A stretch of 64,000 nucleotides of DNA, from positions 3,224,001-3,288,000 of the forward strand of contig PUFA01000070.1 in assembly GCA_003508835.1 (NCBI GenBank), in the 5' to 3' direction. Made by a program: the position numbers and the translations under genes. This DNA is from Eonycteris spelaea (lineage: Eukaryota > Chordata > Mammalia > Chiroptera > Pteropodidae). A model generated the notes under the pieces. That model saw nothing but the letters and a program-made list of their open reading frames with translations, was not told the origin of the DNA and searched no databases. Positions 61,066 to 64,000 of the stretch are shown here, piece by piece; the stretch's first letter is position 1, and each line of letters begins with the position of its first letter.

Positions 61066-61189
61066 GTCTACGGCCATGCCACCCTGAACACACCCGATTC
61101 CATCCGATCCGATCGGCAGCTAAGCAGAGTCAGGCCTGGTTAGTACTTGGATGGAAGACCACCAAGGAAGACTGGGTGCTGTAGGCGTA
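61066..61189 (+). pseudogene. 5S rRNA-derived retrocopy / SINE with target-site duplication
   Basis: The element starts GTCTACGGCCATGCCACCCT and ends GGGTGCTGTAGGCGTA, matching 5S rRNA over its full length at roughly 85% identity by eye. It has about 17 substitutions and a 3-base insertion. The internal RNA polymerase III promoter (AGCTAAGCAG and GGTTAGTACTTGGATGG) is almost unchanged. It is flanked immediately by attcattaatctt (61053-61065) and attcattcatctt (61190-61202), 12 of 13 identical, a target-site duplication. There is no A-rich tail. It is therefore a retroposed copy in WIF1 intron 3, sense to the gene, and not a functional 5S gene. It may be a short fruit-bat type 5S SINE (MEG-RS) or a tailless retropseudogene. 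Confidence 0.9.
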
Positions 61190-61202
61190 ATTCATTCATC
61201 TT

Positions 61203-62595
61203 CCTTCCTTACTTACGATTTTACTTTGGACCTTTAGACACAATTTTGGTTTTCTCTTTCTTTTAACTTCTGTTAAAATACCGGTATATCCTTTTCATAA
61301 TTTAGTTGATTATTTGCCATGCTCACATCTTAAGGTTCAGGAGAGCTAGAAATACGTGTTATTTTGAAAATGGCACAGTAGTGAACACTGGCAATGCCAA
61401 GACTTTGAGAGGGGTTGTTGGTTGCCAAAGCACATTAAAAAGACTTCATGGCTCATGTGCAATGCCTTGTGGAAAAGAGCAGACTGATTTTCAGCTCATG
61501 TTGTTCTTATAAGCCTGGGGGAAGGGTTAATAAGAACTCTAATAGGAAAGGATTTTTCTTGGCTTGGTATGATTTTCCCAAACTTGGCAGTAACCACAAC
61601 TTGCCAGACAGAAACAAAACAAAATTATATATATATATATACCTATTAACAATATTGCTTCTTGTTTATGAGGATGATCTAAAATCTAGTGACTCAGCTA
61701 GACCAGTCTTCCCCAGTGGATATGTTATGATAATATAGTGGATTTTAAAAACATATATAATCAGTCTCTTAGCCAATGATTTGAGCCAGTTTCCACCCAT
61801 TGACTTAGGTATCCCACACTCGGTGGCCTTGTCTCTCTGTGCAGCAACATTGTTGGCTCCCACTCTTTGCTTAGTCAACACCTGCACACCCCAAGTGATC
61901 ATTAGACACACAAAAACAAAGTGTTTCCTCTTCAGGAACTTAAGCCATTTAGATATAAGCCTATCATGAGATTATTGCATCATACCAAACTCTCTTCTAG
62001 ATCCCCTAGATATGGACACTTCTAAATATTAACAAATAGCCTGGGAAATATTAACTTCATTAACTCAGTCCAATGACTGGAGTCTAGTCTGAGTTATAGA
62101 ATATTTCCAAAGAAGGTATTTTGTCACTTTCAAGCACACAGAGTAAAAATAAACTAGTGGGGCATTGCTTATAGGGCTTCATTTAATGGATTATAAAATG
62201 TTGATTTTTAGCTGTTTGTTTTTTGATTATATAGAGGCTGGTGAAGGTGCCCACAAATTTTCTTCCCTTGATTAATCAATCTATGATTTTCTGTACCTTT
62301 AGTTTTTAGAGAAAAGCTTTTTAAGGTCATTTAACCGCAGACTCCCAACAAAATATTCCCAGTTCCATGATAGTGGTACAAATTAATGAGGGTCATTCAT
62401 TTACCACCCAGCATGATGTACAAGTTCTGTGGAGAATACCTGGGTGATCAAATACACTGCCTACTACAAGGGAGATACAAGAATTTCAGATAATGAAATA
62501 TGCACATTGTTGCTCTGTTCTTTGTCTCTCTTACCAAGATTTCTGTAAAACTGGAATCAACTAGATAAACTTTCTCCATACTTTCTTTTCTTTAG
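61203..62595. other. End of intron 3, nothing recognised
   Basis: A short (TA)n run at 61625-61641; otherwise single-copy-looking AT-rich DNA up to the exon 4 acceptor. Confidence 0.45.
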
Positions 62596-62736
62596 TTGTT
62601 CAAGTTGGTTTCCCATGTCTTGGAAAACAAGATGGAGTGGCAGCATTTGAAGTCAATGTGATTGTAATGAATTCTGAAGGCAATACCATCCTACAGACAC
62701 CTCAAAATGCTATCTTCTTTAAAACATGTCAACAAG
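62596..62736 (+). CDS. WIF1: WIF1 coding exon 4 (end of WIF domain)
   Basis: The acceptor is TTCTTTAG|TTGTTC and the donor is CAACAAG|GTAATC. It encodes residues 133-179, starting [20 protein letters not shown] and ending [10 protein letters not shown]. The two cysteines (in FPCLG and KTCQQ) are the conserved disulfide-forming cysteines of the WIF domain. One visible difference from human as I remember it is Asp to Asn in FEVNV. The exon is 141 nt and exits at phase 1, the phase shared by all the EGF exons downstream. It ends the WIF domain; the EGF repeats follow. Confidence 0.97.
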
Positions 62737-63376
62737 GTAATCATTCTTGCTCCGGGTTCTCATAGCAAGGTTGGCAGTTATTACCAGCAACTGCCGCCTG
62801 TCAAGGCAACACTACCCATCTCCACTGCCCAAAGCTTGTGCTGCTGACTTCCACAGAGGACAGGGAGCCACCATCTCTGCCAGACAAAGGCACCTCACCA
62901 CCATGCCCCGGATGCCCATTCAAGCATGAAGGCCTGGCTCCTTTCCCATCCTGGTACAGACTTTTCCAGCACAAAATTTAAGCTCTAGAGGCTTTCAGTA
63001 CTCTAAAGATATGCCGAAAGGTCATTTCCCCCTCTGAAAATGAATACTGAAGGCACTATCAGTCATCCTATTTCAGTATGAATTTAAGGAGCTACAGTAG
63101 ATTCATAAGTGGAGATGAAGGGAGAATAAAGCTTGCTTTGCCTTCTTTCATGAGCCCACTACTGTTGGAAGTAAGATTGAGAGATGCAAAATTTTACTTT
63201 GAAGAAGACTTAGTAAAATACAAGTGGTATAGAGAGAAAGTGGGAGAAGTATTGACATTTAATAAATTATGATCATTGATGCACTGGGGTAAAAATGACC
63301 ACCTCTTCGTGCTTGCTGTAATTCACCAACCATGATTTCAAAGGTGTTTATATAACCATGTTTCTCTTTGGTGAAG
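62737..63376 (+). other. WIF1: WIF1 intron 4 (640 bp)
   Basis: Short intron with donor GTAATC and conserved-position acceptor GGTGAAG. The AAG acceptor is weaker than CAG, which matters for the exon 5 question. If the downstream CAG is used, the intron ends at 63387. I see no repeat in it. Confidence 0.88.
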
Positions 63377-63471
63377 CTGAATGCCAGGAGGATGCCGAAA
63401 TGGAGGTTTTTGTAATGAAAGACACCTCTGTGAGTGTCCTGATGGATTCTACGGACCTCACTGTGAGAAAG
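63377..63471 (+). CDS. WIF1: WIF1 coding exon 5 (EGF repeat 1), with an apparent 1-bp deletion
   Basis: The exon encodes the first of five EGF-like repeats. From 63388 to 63471 the frame reads [20 protein letters not shown] and then FYGPHCEK, matching human EGF1 with five of its six cysteines. Upstream, using the conserved acceptor (GGTGAAG|CTGAATGCC), codons read Ala-Glu-Cys and then slip. The expected TGC CCA is present as TGCCA (63382-63386), one C short, so the exon is 95 nt rather than 96. Read from the conserved acceptor, the rest of the exon is out of frame, without a stop inside it. An in-frame alternative acceptor, TGCCAG|GAGGATG, would start the exon at 63388 and skip Ala-Glu-Cys-Pro. 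A sequencing or assembly error is equally possible. The donor GAAAG|GTAAAG is good. Confidence 0.92.
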
Positions 63472-64000
63472 GTAAAGAACGGAGAGAGCCAGATGCCCTT
63501 GCTTGCTTCCTAATGAAATGGAGCCGCACCTGTGTTTTTAACACATGCCCTGAAATTACTTTTCTGGTTACATTATAAGAATTGGCGAAATCTTATAAAG
63601 CCACAGAAGAGCTATTGGAAAGTATTTCTTCTAGGAGTGTTTTTCTGTTGGATCCAATATGTGGTGACAGGGGCAGAGAACTTTGGCACGATGTAGACAT
63701 ACTTTGTGACCACTCCCCCCAAAATTCACTATTGTATATACTATGCTTTGGCATAATCTTATAAAAGTTTTGAGGTTTTCTCTTTCTACTTAAATTGCAT
63801 TTTAAAAGCTAATATTATGATTAATTTAAAAGTATCTACTCCAATTAAAAGTAGCTTGATTCACAGTTAAGTCTACAGTTGAGTTGTGAAGTTACTATAA
63901 GGCAAAAAAGAAAAAAGGATAAATATCATTTGTGCAGTGAGTACATCCATTTAAGTAAAATTACTATTAAGAAAGTTAATTAAAAAAAAGAGATAAACAT
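63472..64000 (+). other. WIF1: WIF1 intron 5 (partial)
   Basis: Begins with GTAAAG and runs to the window edge. It is AT-rich with no recognisable element. EGF exon 6 and later exons are outside the window. Confidence 0.88.

Larger units (their letters stand above)
53773..62595 (+). other. WIF1: WIF1 intron 3 (8.8 kb)
   Basis: Intron between exons 3 and 4 (GTGGGT...CTTTAG). It contains a Tigger transposon, MIR, L1 and L2 pieces and a 5S rRNA-derived retrocopy, listed separately. No other gene is seen. Confidence 0.93.

Noticed and set aside
61066..61189. Functional 5S rRNA gene
   Set aside because: About 15% divergence, target-site duplication and no T-run terminator immediately downstream. 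It is a retrocopy.
63078..63272. 64-codon open frame in intron 4
   Set aside because: Lies between well-defined exons 4 and 5, no splice signals fitting WIF1 phase, no known domain.
1..64000. CRISPR array, bacterial operon, phage or plasmid features
   Set aside because: The window is mammalian nuclear DNA. Tandem repeats seen are simple microsatellites.

Overview
The window is vertebrate nuclear DNA from a placental mammal. It holds the first five coding exons of one gene on the + strand, WIF1 (Wnt inhibitory factor 1, a secreted Wnt antagonist), plus about 18.5 kb of upstream intergenic DNA. The exons are at 18801-18948, 19436-19575, 53664-53772, 62596-62736 and 63377-63471. They have consensus GT/AG borders and consistent phases, and encode the signal peptide, the whole WIF domain and the first EGF repeat. 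The remaining EGF exons lie beyond the right edge. I recognise no other protein gene.

Layout: 1-17.7 kb is intergenic DNA with old LINE-1, L2, MIR, MER5A-like and LTR remnants. 17.8-18.95 kb is a CpG-rich promoter, 5'UTR and exon 1, with a TATTTAA box at 18497-18503. 19.58-53.66 kb is a 34-kb intron 2 full of ancient repeats: L2 in both orientations, MIR, L1 fragments, an LTR and several microsatellites. 53.77-62.6 kb is intron 3, with an internally deleted Tigger DNA transposon, an L1 ORF2 fragment and a 5S rRNA-derived retrocopy. Introns 4 and 5 show nothing recognisable.

Organism: I see no Alu, B1/B2, carnivore SINEC, ruminant BovA, pig PRE1, horse ERE or microbat VES element. The window does carry two independent 5S rRNA-derived insertions (6541-6775 minus, 61066-61189 plus). 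From memory, 5S-derived SINEs (MEG-RS/MEG-RL) are characteristic of fruit bats (Pteropodidae), so a megabat is my best inference. The gene identity is near certain; the species is not.

Most notable points: (1) WIF1 exon 5 is 95 nt instead of the 96 nt expected for an EGF module. One C is missing at the start of EGF repeat 1, which shifts the frame. A CAG acceptor 11 nt downstream would restore the frame at the cost of four residues, including the first EGF cysteine. (2) The 5S retrocopy at 61066 has no A-tail and is flanked by 13-bp direct repeats. (3) A 54-bp uninterrupted alternating pyrimidine-purine (Z-DNA-type) tract, a perfect 30-bp palindrome and a C-run quadruplex/i-motif candidate. 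I found no convincing new gene system; the window is mostly ordinary mammalian intron and intergenic sequence.
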